From Pricia mediterranea (GTDB lineage Bacteria; Bacteroidota; Bacteroidia; Flavobacteriales; Flavobacteriaceae), in contig NZ_JAVTTP010000001.1 in assembly GCF_032248455.1 (NCBI RefSeq), positions 682,001 to 746,000 of the forward strand: a stretch of 64,000 nt of DNA. Reading direction: 5' to 3'. Positions 1-8,497 of this stretch are shown here, in pieces. Below the pieces are notes generated by a model, which saw nothing but the letters and a program-made list of their open reading frames with translations, was not told the DNA's origin and searched no databases. Numbering within the stretch: position 1 is the first letter of the stretch; the number at the start of each line of letters is the position of its first letter. The position numbers were made by a program, and so were the translations under genes.

Positions 1-291
1 ATACAATATGCCTGCCATGATTTTGTCAATTTACTGGACAGCTACAAATGTGTTGAAAGGAGCATGAGCAGAAAAGGAAATTGTTGGGACAATGCCGTGG
101 CCGAGAGCTTCTTTAAGACCATAAAGGTCGAACTCATCTATAGAAACGGCTACCGGGAGAAAAAGGAAGCTGCGCTATCGATATTCGAATGGATCGAAAC
201 ATGGTACAACAGGAACAGGAGACACTCCGCTCTTGGTAATATGACAATCAATGAATTTGAGAAATCAATGCAACTTAAAAATGTAGCTTAA
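1..291 (+). CDS. IS3-family transposase (OrfB), C-terminal part, cut by window edge
   Basis: The reading frame is open from base 1, so the gene starts outside the window. The visible part is the end of an rve/DDE integrase core: SMSRKGNCWDNAVAESFF is the hallmark segment of IS3-family OrfB, with the last catalytic Glu in AVAESFF. It is followed by the usual tail (WYNRNRRHSALG). It catalyses cut and strand transfer of the IS. The stop codon lies about 30 bp inside the presumed right end of the element. Subgroup cannot be assigned from this fragment. Confidence 0.93.
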   Translation: MQYACHDFVNLLDSYKCVERSMSRKGNCWDNAVAESFFKTIKVELIYRNGYREKKEAALSIFEWIETWYNRNRRHSALGNMTINEFEKSMQLKNVA

Positions 292-321
292 CTAAATGTC
301 CGTTTTTTTGTTGCAAGTCCA
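1..321 (+). mobile_element. Right end of an IS3-family insertion sequence
   Basis: The element contains the transposase end and probably finishes with CA at about 320-321, after a GTTGCAAGTC stretch. Immediately beyond it the sequence reads as the interrupted CheB/CheR gene on the other strand. The left end, and so the terminal repeat and target duplication, lies outside the window; the boundary is inferred from where chemotaxis-like coding sequence stops. Confidence 0.75.
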
Positions 322-2369
322 CTCTGCAGCTCTTCGTTGTGGGCCTCCTGTTCTTCGCTGATGCCGCGCATGTCTTCCCGCAGCTGTTCCAGTTCCTTTT
401 CAAGGGCCTCGTTGCGTTGCCGAACCTCGCTTTTTCCCTTAACGGGGAACACGGGCTCGAGCATTTTTCTGACCTCCTCGTAGAACGACCGGTCTTCCGA
501 GCTCTTCCAGAACAGAATAAGGTAATGGGGTTCCACGATATCGATAAGCGGCACAATCTCGAAATCGACCGAAAATTCCTCCCATTCTGTTTTAACCGGC
601 ACTCCTTCTTTCCGGACTTTCTTCTCTGACTCTTTAACTTTGCGCAGGGCGTTGCGCAGTTCAAAGGCAAGTTCTTTGCGAGCGGTCTTCAGCAGTTCGT
701 GGGTGGGCCGGCCCGATTGTGGTGTCACGAACGGCTCGATGTGCCCGTTGATATGCACGATTTCGTAATGGGCGTCGACGATGAGGCTCGCCGGGGTATA
801 CTCGGTGACCAGCTTTCGATCCGCGCTCTTTCTAAAATCTGTTTTCGCGGGCGGAGAAATTTTCTCTTTTTTGTCCCCAAGGTCGAGCAAAGGTTGCTTA
901 GTGGCGGTTTGAGCCGGCTCGAACCGCCCTTCGCCCGCCTTGCGGGAATATATTTTTTCATTTTTCGAGTACGGGACGAAATAGTCCGTCGGCTTGGCGA
1001 CACTCTCCGATTTTCCCATGAGCAGAAAACCGTTTTCCTTGAGGGCATAGTGAAAGGTAGAGAGTGCTTTCTTTTGTAGAAAGGGTTCGAGGTAGATAAA
1101 CACGTTGCGGCAGCTGATCAGGTCCACGCTCCGAAAGGGGGGGTCCATTAAAAAATTATGGACGGTAAATACAACGCTATCGCGAATCGACTTGATAACC
1201 CTAAAATTACCGTCGGTACGGTTAAAGTAGCGGTTCCGCCGTTCTTCGGAAACCGTTTCCAGTTCGCTTTGGCTATAGATACCGCTACGTGCCTTTTTGA
1301 TAACGGGCTCCGAAATGTCAGAGGCGAAAATCTGTATTTTTGGCCCCTTATAACGCCCTATGCCAGATGCCTCCAGCGCATCGAAAAGACACATGGCCAA
1401 GGAGAACACCTCCTCTCCGGTGGCGCAGCCCGCCACCCAGATACGGATGGTATCTTCCCCGGACCGTTCTTTCAGGAGTTTGGGGAAAATTTCCTCCTCT
1501 AGTTTTGCGAAAATCTCGGGATCCCTAAAAAAACTGGTGACCTTGATCAACATGTCCTGAAACAGTAGTTCCTGTTCTTTGGGGTCGTCTTTGAGCAGTT
1601 CGTGGTAATCTACGTGGTGGGCCATTTGGTTGATGGCCATTCTACGGCCGATTCGCCTTGAAATGGTAGGTTTTTTGTAATAGTTGAAATCGACCCCGCT
1701 TTTTTGTCGTACCACCGAGAGAATTTTTTGAAGTCCTTCGCCATCAATATGCCTTTCCTCCCCGTCTTCATGGTCTGTGCCACCCTCAAAGTTCGCCCGT
1801 ACCTTGACCAGCTTGGGAGGAATGTCCTCGGACGCGAGAATAAAATCGACGACGCCGGCTTCGACCGCGCTGCGGGGCATCCCTGGCCAGGCGGCCGACT
1901 CGGGGTCTTCGGCAAAAGTAATGCCTCCGTGTTCCTTGATTTCCCTTAGGCCTGCCGTTCCGTCATTGGCCGTACCCGATAGTACTACCCCGACTGCCAG
2001 CTTACCGTGCCTTCGGGCCAACGAGCCAAAAAATTTATCTATGGGCATATGGTGTTGGCCCTCTTCCCTTGGCACCAAATTCAGGGAATGGTCGGTGACC
2101 TCGAGCAGCTTGTTCTCGGGAATCACATAGACATGATCGGCCTCTAAATGACAATCGTCACTGATTTCCTGTACGGGAAGCCGGCTGGTGCGGCGAAGAA
2201 TCTCCGGCAAGATACTGTCGTGCGAGGGGGAGAGGTGTTGTACCAAAATGTAGGCCATCCCGGAATTGTCTGGAATCGCGCCCAAAAATTTTTTGAACGA
2301 ATCGACACCGCCCGCAGAGGCTCCGACGCCGACCAGGGGAAATTCTTTTGAATAATTTGCCTTGGCCAT
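288..2369 (-). CDS. CheB/CheR fusion protein, 3' end truncated by IS insertion
   Basis: This 693-aa product has an N-terminal CheB methylesterase domain (about 10-190). It shows GASAGG with the catalytic Ser, QHLSP with the His, and SGTANDG with the Asp. A CheR methyltransferase domain follows (about 215-470) with VTSFFRDP, the SAM-binding VAGCATGEE, and the CRNVFIYL segment. A PAS-like part and a coiled coil come next (EALEKELEQLRED, then EEQEAHNEELQS). Family members normally continue with more coiled coil, PAS domains and often a histidine kinase. Here the frame runs into the IS after EELQS, and the last nine or so residues (LATKKRTFS) are encoded by the IS end. The methylesterase and methyltransferase domains are intact, but signal output is probably lost. 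It is divergent from the response regulator at 2510. Confidence 0.93.
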   Translation of the reverse strand: MAKANYSKEFPLVGVGASAGGVDSFKKFLGAIPDNSGMAYILVQHLSPSHDSILPEILRRTSRLPVQEISDDCHLEADHVYVIPENKLLEVTDHSLNLVPREEGQHHMPIDKFFGSLARRHGKLAVGVVLSGTANDGTAGLREIKEHGGITFAEDPESAAWPGMPRSAVEAGVVDFILASEDIPPKLVKVRANFEGGTDHEDGEERHIDGEGLQKILSVVRQKSGVDFNYYKKPTISRRIGRRMAINQMAHHVDYHELLKDDPKEQELLFQDMLIKVTSFFRDPEIFAKLEEEIFPKLLKERSGEDTIRIWVAGCATGEEVFSLAMCLFDALEASGIGRYKGPKIQIFASDISEPVIKKARSGIYSQSELETVSEERRNRYFNRTDGNFRVIKSIRDSVVFTVHNFLMDPPFRSVDLISCRNVFIYLEPFLQKKALSTFHYALKENGFLLMGKSESVAKPTDYFVPYSKNEKIYSRKAGEGRFEPAQTATKQPLLDLGDKKEKISPPAKTDFRKSADRKLVTEYTPASLIVDAHYEIVHINGHIEPFVTPQSGRPTHELLKTARKELAFELRNALRKVKESEKKVRKEGVPVKTEWEEFSVDFEIVPLIDIVEPHYLILFWKSSEDRSFYEEVRKMLEPVFPVKGKSEVRQRNEALEKELEQLREDMRGISEEQEAHNEELQSGLATKKRTFS

Positions 2370-2509
2370 ATAAGATGCATTTATTTTCGTACGTATTTTT
2401 GCGCTAAAATGTAGCGTTTCCCTTTATTTATTCGTTGAGATACCTTTTTGTATGGATTAAATGTCTATCTTTCTATTACCTAACAGAATAACAAAACAAT
2501 TTCCCCCCC

Positions 2510-2929
2510 ATGCACGAACACCAAATATACCTTATCGTTGACGACGATAGCGATGATATCGATTTTTTTTGTGAAGCTATTGAAAAAATACGGCCTAAAG
2601 CGAAATGTCTCATCGCCCTGAACGGCGAAGAGGCCCTACAACTATTGCGCGAAACTGACAAGCCGTTGCCCGATTATATCTTTTTGGACCTGAACATGCC
2701 CCGAATGGATGGCAAAACTTGTTTGGGAGCGCTGAAAACCGACAATACCCTTAGCGATATCCCCGTTATCATCTATACCACCTCCGGACACCATAAAGAC
2801 AGGGAGGAAACGACCAAGCTTGGGGCAGATTATTATTTGGTCAAACCCACTTCTTTTGACCAGTTATGTAAGGCCATCGAAAAAGCGGTCAAAGCAGTAG
2901 GAAAAAGTACGTCTTCCGAAACCGTGTAA
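2510..2929 (+). CDS. Single-domain response regulator (REC)
   Basis: The 139-aa protein is one receiver domain with no output domain. It has the acidic pair in LIVDDDSDD, the phospho-acceptor Asp in FLDLNMPRMDG, a Thr-Thr in IIYTTSG, and the conserved Lys in LVKPTS. It is a phospho-relay or CheY-like protein of the kind usually found beside hybrid or CheB/CheR-PAS kinases in Bacteroidota. It is transcribed divergently from the truncated cheB/cheR gene across about 140 bp, so that protein was the likely partner before the IS insertion; the pairing is inference. Confidence 0.9.
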   Translation: MHEHQIYLIVDDDSDDIDFFCEAIEKIRPKAKCLIALNGEEALQLLRETDKPLPDYIFLDLNMPRMDGKTCLGALKTDNTLSDIPVIIYTTSGHHKDREETTKLGADYYLVKPTSFDQLCKAIEKAVKAVGKSTSSETV

Positions 2930-3066
2930 AACGAACTACCCCGAGGCAGAGCTGTTTTGGTATTAGAACCAAGATTCGAAAACCAAGAAGGTGGACTTTC
3001 GGCCTTGCTCGTGGTTCTCTTGGCTGCTGTTTCCCCATGGTACCGGCCCAAGTCGCCTCGATGCCC

Positions 3067-3327
3067 CTACCAGTTACGGATTTCCGCTCGTATCTCCTTC
3101 ACTGTCATTTCCCGAACTTCGGCTATCCTTTCCAAAAGACCCTCGAAGCCACCACCCTCAAAATACAGGTCCTCGGTCTCTAGGTCCGGATATTTTTTGA
3201 GGTACTCTTCCTGAATGTCGTTCCATTTATCGTGTAGGTTGCCGTACTGGTTTAAGTCGGAAGTCCCATCCTTTTCGGGGTCGCCGCCTTGATCCAGGTC
3301 GTCGGCGAAGTTTCTCTTGATTGACAT
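3067..3327 (-). CDS. CsbD-like small stress protein
   Basis: An 86-aa acidic protein. The second half has the CsbD-like pattern: W followed by a charged helix, then YPDLETEDLYFEGG, then a short helix ending in IRNW. CsbD-family proteins are induced by general stress in Bacillus and are common in flavobacteria, but their biochemical role is not known. The first 30 residues are low complexity. Assignment rests on pattern only, so moderate confidence. Confidence 0.65.
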   Translation of the reverse strand: MSIKRNFADDLDQGGDPEKDGTSDLNQYGNLHDKWNDIQEEYLKKYPDLETEDLYFEGGGFEGLLERIAEVREMTVKEIRAEIRNW

Positions 3328-3389
3328 TTGACACTACGTTTTAAAAAGTGATTACGGAAATCGACGGACTAATCGGCCTGACAATCCCT

Positions 3390-3485
3390 TTTGGCGACAG
3401 TCGAGAATCTCTCGTCAATTCAATGTAGGTCTCGACTGCGCCTGTGCCGAGCGGAGACGAGGTGCTCGACCTGACATGAGAATCT
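3390..3485. repeat. Dispersed TCGACTGCGC-type repeat, copy 1
   Basis: The gap between the CsbD-like gene and transaldolase holds imperfect copies of the words TCTCGACTGCGC and GCTCGACCTGACATGAG. The same words recur at about 6280-6480 and 16450-16600, always between genes. This is a REP-like intergenic family. Confidence 0.6.
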
Positions 3486-3557
3486 GACATTTAGTTTCCC
3501 ACCCATCGCCGATTCACCGATGTGAGTTTTTTACCAACTGCCTTATGACCAAGCGTT

Positions 3558-4649
3558 CTACGCCATTTTAGATTTTTGGGTCTCGATACCGTCCAATAGT
3601 TTATTAAAGGGCTTGTTGAATTTTTCGATACCCTCGTCCACCAGATTTTGGGTGATCTTGTCGATATCGATATCGTTTTCCTTAAGCCGTTGCATGATTT
3701 TGTCGGCATGTTCCATATTCTCGGTCAAGCGGTTGGCCACTTTACCGTGGTCACGGAAGGCATCCAAGGTGTCCATAGGCAAGGTATTAACGGTTTCGGG
3801 ACCGATAAGCGCCTCCACATATTTAACATCGCTGAACGAGGGGTCTTTGGTGCTGGTACTGGCCCAGAGTACGCGTTGCGGCTTGGCACTGCGCTCCTCC
3901 AAGTTCTTGAACCGGTCGCTTGAGAATACGTCCTTATAAATCTGGTAGGCCTTCTTGGCGGAAGCGATGGCTACTTCGCCTTTTAGGTCGTCCAAGCCCT
4001 TTGCCTCTAGCATGGGATCGACCATCACATCGATACGGCTTAGGAAAAAGCTGGCCACCGAGGCCACGCCTCCTATGGGCTTCCCGTCGTTGAGACGGTC
4101 TTCAAGACCGCTGAGATAGGCATCGGTCACCTCTTTGTATCTGGGGAGTCCGAATAACAGGGTCACATTGATGTTGATGCCTTCGCCGATACACTGGCGG
4201 ATGGCGGGCAGGCCTTCCTTGGTACCGGGAATCTTGATCATCACGTTCTTGCGATCGACCTTGTTCCACAGTTCCCGTGCTTGTTCCACGGTGCCCTGGG
4301 TATCCCGGGCCAAGAACGGGGAGACCTCCAAGCTTACGAAACCATCCTGGCCCTCGGTCTCTTTATAGATGGGTTCGAAGAAATCGGCCGCCCGTTGAAT
4401 ATCCTTTACGGCCAATTCAAAAAAGATGGCCTCGTTGTCCTCTTTTCCCTCCGAAATTTTGGCCAGGTCGTCATCGTAGTCCGAACTGTTGCTGATCGCC
4501 TTTTCAAAGATCGCGGGATTCGAGGTAACGCCCCTCAGGCCATCATCATCGATAAGGGATTGTAGTTTTCCGGAATCCATCATATTCCGATCTAGTAAAT
4601 CGAGCCATATGCTTTGGCCTTGTTGCAGTATTTCCAATAGTGGGTTCAT
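3558..4649 (-). CDS. tal: Transaldolase
   Basis: This 363-aa enzyme moves a dihydroxyacetone unit between sugar phosphates in the non-oxidative pentose phosphate pathway. The N-terminal segment GLRGVTSNPAIFEKAI and the Schiff-base Lys in MIKIPGTKEGLPAI identify it. The length fits the longer tal family of actinobacteria and Bacteroidota (about 360-370 aa) rather than the 220-aa MipB/TalC type. The ATG at 4649 gives the expected N-terminus. It stands alone, with repeats downstream, and is separated by about 110 bp from the decarboxylase gene upstream. Confidence 0.95.
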   Translation of the reverse strand: MNPLLEILQQGQSIWLDLLDRNMMDSGKLQSLIDDDGLRGVTSNPAIFEKAISNSSDYDDDLAKISEGKEDNEAIFFELAVKDIQRAADFFEPIYKETEGQDGFVSLEVSPFLARDTQGTVEQARELWNKVDRKNVMIKIPGTKEGLPAIRQCIGEGININVTLLFGLPRYKEVTDAYLSGLEDRLNDGKPIGGVASVASFFLSRIDVMVDPMLEAKGLDDLKGEVAIASAKKAYQIYKDVFSSDRFKNLEERSAKPQRVLWASTSTKDPSFSDVKYVEALIGPETVNTLPMDTLDAFRDHGKVANRLTENMEHADKIMQRLKENDIDIDKITQNLVDEGIEKFNKPFNKLLDGIETQKSKMA

Positions 4650-4758
4650 CGTATGCTGTTTTAAATGTTACCCATGAAGTTAAGACATTCCGCCGCCCTA
4701 AACAAGTCATACTCCGTTCGAATCAATATTAAAATGGATTGTATTAAAACGCGGTCCC

Positions 4759-6186
4759 CTACTCCATCGTCCTTAAAATGGCGGCGACATCTTCTTCCGT
4801 GGTATGGGGATTGATAAAGCAGAACCGGGCCACGGTTTCGTAGGTATCGCCTTGTTTCCATTTGGTCGGGGTCACCAGGGCAAAGCCGTCGCGCTGGTTT
4901 TGGTAGGTCCAGTTCCGATAGGCTTCGGGCGACCAGCCTTTTCGCCGGAAGAGCACACAGGAAAGGCTGGGTTCGCGGACCAGCTCCACCGCGGGGTTTT
5001 CTTCGATAAGCCGACCCGCCAAATTGGCCAACCGAATGCCCTCTTCCACGGCCCGTTTATAGATATCCGTGCCGTGCATGGCCAGGGAAAACCAAAGCGG
5101 CATACCGCGAACGCGCCGGGTCAACTGAATCTGGTAATCCGCGGGATTAAAGCCTTCCGCGCCTTCGTCCTTAAATATATCGAGATACGATCCTTCTTGG
5201 GCGTGCGCATAACGGGCCTGTTCGGGGTGCTTATAGATGACCGCGCCGCAATCGTAGGGCGAAAACAGCCATTTGTGGGGATCGATGGTAATACTGTCCG
5301 CCCTCTCGATGCCGTTGAACAGATGGCGCACGGAATCGGCGGCAAGGGCCCCGCCCCCATAGGCCGCATCGACATGGTACCATAAGTTTTCAAATTCGCA
5401 GACCTCGGCGATGCCCGATAGATCGTCGATGATACCGGCATTGGTGGTGCCACCGGTAGCGACGACGGCAAAAAGCCGCTTGCGCTGCTGTGGATCCAAG
5501 GTTTCGATGTGTTCCTGAAGCGCGCGGCCCGACATGGCATCTTCAGTCTCCACCAACAACATGTCAACGTCGATGACCCGGGCCATGGCCTTGATGGAGG
5601 AATGTGCCCCGATGGAGGTCAAAATAAGTCCCTTTTGATTTTCGTTTTCGGGGTCTCTGCGCCAGTGCTCCCGAGCCGTGACCAAGGCCGAGAGATTGGC
5701 GGCGGTGCCCCCGCTGGTAAACACGCCAAAGGCCGGTTTCGGGAGTCCTGTTAGCGATACCAGCCACTTCATGGCCTCATTCTCGCAGTAGATTCCCCCG
5801 GCACCCTCCATCCAATAGGCGCCGTGGATGCTCGAGGCCGAGGTAACCAGATCGAACATGATCGCAGCTCGGGAGGGTGCGGCCGGCACAAAGGCCAAGT
5901 GCCGCGGATGGTCGATGGGAACGGTCGCCTTGACCAGCACATCGCGGAACAACCGAAAAGCGTTCTCGCCCCCGATACCTTTATCCGTGATAGTCTCCCC
6001 GACCAATTCGCGGAGTTCCTCCTCTTTTTTCGGACGGCCCATTTGCGGATTTCGATTTGTAATCCGGTCAATGGCGTATTTCATGACATCAAGGGTCATC
6101 TCAATAGAGGCAAAATCGATCTCGTGCATGGCACCTTTATGATTAGGCAGGGCACTTTCTTTCGATGGAGTAGTTTTTTTATTCAT
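4759..6186 (-). CDS. PLP-dependent group II amino-acid decarboxylase
   Basis: A 475-aa fold-type I PLP enzyme of the glutamate/aromatic-amino-acid decarboxylase family. It shows the substrate-side GGTAANLSAL, the cofactor Asp in WYHVDAAYGG, and the PLP Lys in DPHKWLFSPYDCG. The N-terminal MGRPKK region and C-terminal small domain are complete. The substrate (aromatic amino acid, Glu/Asp or 2,4-diaminobutyrate) cannot be read from motifs. It is monocistronic in appearance, with no transporter or amine pathway gene beside it. Confidence 0.9.
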   Translation of the reverse strand: MNKKTTPSKESALPNHKGAMHEIDFASIEMTLDVMKYAIDRITNRNPQMGRPKKEEELRELVGETITDKGIGGENAFRLFRDVLVKATVPIDHPRHLAFVPAAPSRAAIMFDLVTSASSIHGAYWMEGAGGIYCENEAMKWLVSLTGLPKPAFGVFTSGGTAANLSALVTAREHWRRDPENENQKGLILTSIGAHSSIKAMARVIDVDMLLVETEDAMSGRALQEHIETLDPQQRKRLFAVVATGGTTNAGIIDDLSGIAEVCEFENLWYHVDAAYGGGALAADSVRHLFNGIERADSITIDPHKWLFSPYDCGAVIYKHPEQARYAHAQEGSYLDIFKDEGAEGFNPADYQIQLTRRVRGMPLWFSLAMHGTDIYKRAVEEGIRLANLAGRLIEENPAVELVREPSLSCVLFRRKGWSPEAYRNWTYQNQRDGFALVTPTKWKQGDTYETVARFCFINPHTTEEDVAAILRTME

Positions 6187-6274
6187 AATAGTCTTTTTGT
6201 GATTTTAAATGGACTGTTCAAGGCAAGCCATCGAAGTACCTGTCTTTGCTGAGCATAGTGATTGGGCTTTTCTT

Positions 6275-6485
6275 ATGTTCGAATTAGGCCTCGACTGCGC
6301 CTGTCTGGGGCGAGGTCTCGTCTGCGCCCGTCTCGAGCGAAGTCGAGAGGCTCGACCTGACTTGAGAGGCTCGACCTGAGGTTTTTAATTTAATGCTTGT
6401 CCTAGAAGCCTGAAGCGTGTTTTGTCACCTTGGGCGCAGTCGAAGGATCAAACTAAAACGTCTCGACTGCACTTGACGCGACATT
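6275..6485. repeat. Dispersed TCGACTGCGC-type repeats, cluster 2
   Basis: The 375-bp gap before bshC contains several tandem, partly inverted words: CTCGACTGCGCCTGTC, GAGGCTCGACCTGA (twice), GGGCGCAGTCGAAGG and GTCTCGACTGCA. They match the families at 3390 and 16450. No gene is visible in this gap. Confidence 0.65.
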
Positions 6486-6561
6486 TTAACCATAATTGTT
6501 TGATTGGGTGTTCTTTAAGACAAGCTTTTCCAATTTAAATCGCTGCCAATAATTCTTCAGT

Positions 6562-8163
6562 CTATACCTCCAACAGCGTAAATTCCAACCGCAAGGGATC
6601 CAGGGCCTCCATCAATAGGGGAATCAGGTCATCGCCCAGTTCCAGATAGAGCTCGGAGAAATTCAGATGGCGCTCCTGTAAAGACTGATTGGGAAAAAGC
6701 GCGTTCTGGATTTCGGTCATCCGCCGCACCTGGTCTTCGAGCTTCCGCTTTTGGGCCCGCAGCAGCCGTCCCTCGAGATTATCGAGGCCCTTTTTCTGCT
6801 TGACCTCCTGCGCCTTGACTGCGCCGAGAAAGGACTTATCAGTCTGCTCCGCCAAATCGTAGAGGTCTTGGAACTGCTCTTCCAGATAGCGTTTTTGGGG
6901 GGAGAAATCGATATCGATGTTGGAGATTTCCCGGATTTTTTTATTGATAAGGCTGCTTTGCTTGAGAAAAAGATCGACCACCTTAAGGTTCATCCGCTGC
7001 AGTTTCTTCTTTTGCTTTTCGGTGATGACCAGGGCCGAATTACGTAGCAGCAGCACGGGAAAGGGGACTTCCAGGGCCTCGAAAGTGGATTTCAACTGGA
7101 GCCAATAGGCAATTTCCCCGCCCCCGCCGATATAGCAAAGGTTGGGCAGTACGACTTCTTGATAGACCGGCCGGGTGATGACATTGGGCGAAAAACGTTC
7201 GGGGTGCCGATCCAATTCCTGCTGTAGGTCATCTCTTGAAAACCGGATTTCGGTATTATCGATAAAATAGGTGCCGCCTTGCTCTATGATCCGTTCCCGA
7301 AACCCTTCCTTTAGATAAAAATAATTGATTTCACGGGGATTGACCTGAATCGTGTAGTTTTCGGACAGCCCTTCGAGCTTGGCGATGGCCTCCGAAACTT
7401 TTTGAAAGGGAATACGTTCGAAAATGTCCTTTTGGGCGTAGGGAATCATCAACTTCTTCAACGCAGGATGGTCCCCATCCAAAATGACCAATCCGTAATC
7501 CCCAAAAAGGGCATTGGCCAGATAGCGGGTGGCCGCCGTGAGGGTATCGTGCTCGAGATAGGCCATCCGGAACAGCGTTTTAAGCCGGTCGGCATTGTCG
7601 CTGCCTCCAAGGGCATTGGCGAATGCGTCGGACACGTCGGAAAGTCCCACTGTATCCAGATCGCCTACCGCCCCCGAAGCCTCCTTGTTCCACTGAAGTT
7701 TTTTCCCTTTAAAATTAAAAAAATTGATTTCCTCGAAGTCATGGTCCTCCGTCGCCATCCAATAGATAGGCACGAAATTGTACTTCGGATAGGCTTTTTT
7801 CAGGGACTTGGTCAGCTTGATGGTCGAAATAATCTTATAGAGAAAGTAAAGGGGGCCGCTAAACAGGTTCAGTTGATGGCCGGTAACCACGGTAAAGCTG
7901 ATTGGCTCCTTGAGTTTTTTGAGATGGCTTTCGGTTTCCGGCGTCATCTCCGTTCCCTTATATTGTTCCCTTAGAACGTCATACAGGAGCGCCCTGTTGG
8001 CATCGGGAAAATGCGCCGTCTTTTCGGCAATCTGACCTCCAAAACTGTCAAGTTCAGGATAGCGGTGGTACAGGCCCTTTATGTTTTGGTCTTTGGCGAG
8101 GTAATCGCAGATAAGCGGCGTAAAATACCCGGTACGGTCAAAAGCAAGGTGGTCGATATCCAT
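6562..8163 (-). CDS. bshC: Bacillithiol biosynthesis cysteine-adding enzyme BshC
   Basis: A 533-aa protein that adds cysteine to glucosaminyl-malate in the last step of bacillithiol synthesis. Diagnostic segments are VTGHQLNLFSGPLYFLYK, FVPIYWMATEDHDFEEIN (nucleotide-binding-like region), PVYQEVVLPNLCYIGGGGE, and a long C-terminal coiled coil. The open frame extends 62 codons further upstream, but that part encodes only Leu/Ser/Phe runs from a purine-rich repeat. The family N-terminus is MDIDHLAFDRTGYF, so I place the start at 8163. No other bsh genes are in the window. Confidence 0.95.
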   Translation of the reverse strand: MDIDHLAFDRTGYFTPLICDYLAKDQNIKGLYHRYPELDSFGGQIAEKTAHFPDANRALLYDVLREQYKGTEMTPETESHLKKLKEPISFTVVTGHQLNLFSGPLYFLYKIISTIKLTKSLKKAYPKYNFVPIYWMATEDHDFEEINFFNFKGKKLQWNKEASGAVGDLDTVGLSDVSDAFANALGGSDNADRLKTLFRMAYLEHDTLTAATRYLANALFGDYGLVILDGDHPALKKLMIPYAQKDIFERIPFQKVSEAIAKLEGLSENYTIQVNPREINYFYLKEGFRERIIEQGGTYFIDNTEIRFSRDDLQQELDRHPERFSPNVITRPVYQEVVLPNLCYIGGGGEIAYWLQLKSTFEALEVPFPVLLLRNSALVITEKQKKKLQRMNLKVVDLFLKQSSLINKKIREISNIDIDFSPQKRYLEEQFQDLYDLAEQTDKSFLGAVKAQEVKQKKGLDNLEGRLLRAQKRKLEDQVRRMTEIQNALFPNQSLQERHLNFSELYLELGDDLIPLLMEALDPLRLEFTLLEV

Positions 8164-8171
8164 AGACGGTA

Positions 8172-8345
8172 AATATAAGGACAAAAGGAGGAAAGACGAA
8201 AGGAGCAATGGTGGAAAGAACAAGGACAAAAGGAACAAGGACAAAAGGAAGAAAGACAAAAGGAACAAAGACAAAAGGAGCAAGGACGGAAGGAGCAAGG
8301 ACGGAAGGCGCACAGTCTTTATTCCTTCCTCCTTTCGTCTTTTCG
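8172..8345. repeat. Purine-rich minisatellite upstream of bshC
   Basis: About 12-14 imperfect tandem units of roughly 11-13 bp (variants of GGACAAAAGGAA and GGACGGAAGGAGCAA). The far end carries the complementary word TCCTCCTTTCGTCTTTTCG, which can fold back on the first units (GGAGGAAAGACGAAAGGA). It lies directly upstream of the bshC start and ends before the M14 gene region. Confidence 0.85.
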
Positions 8346-8497
8346 TCAAAGTAGCGGATGCCCTTGAACCCGATAAGCGGTCGATGGTAGAAATAAAAGT
8401 CCTTTTCGACGAATAATCCTTAGATTTACGGGTCCATTTCCCCGCTTTGCCCGTGGCTTAACGGAAAAAAGGCATCCTAACTAAAACTGAACACTTT

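Noticed and set aside
8164-8349. N-terminal 62-codon extension of bshC
   Set aside because: It is encoded by the purine minisatellite, giving Leu/Ser/Phe runs, and the family N-terminus begins at 8163.
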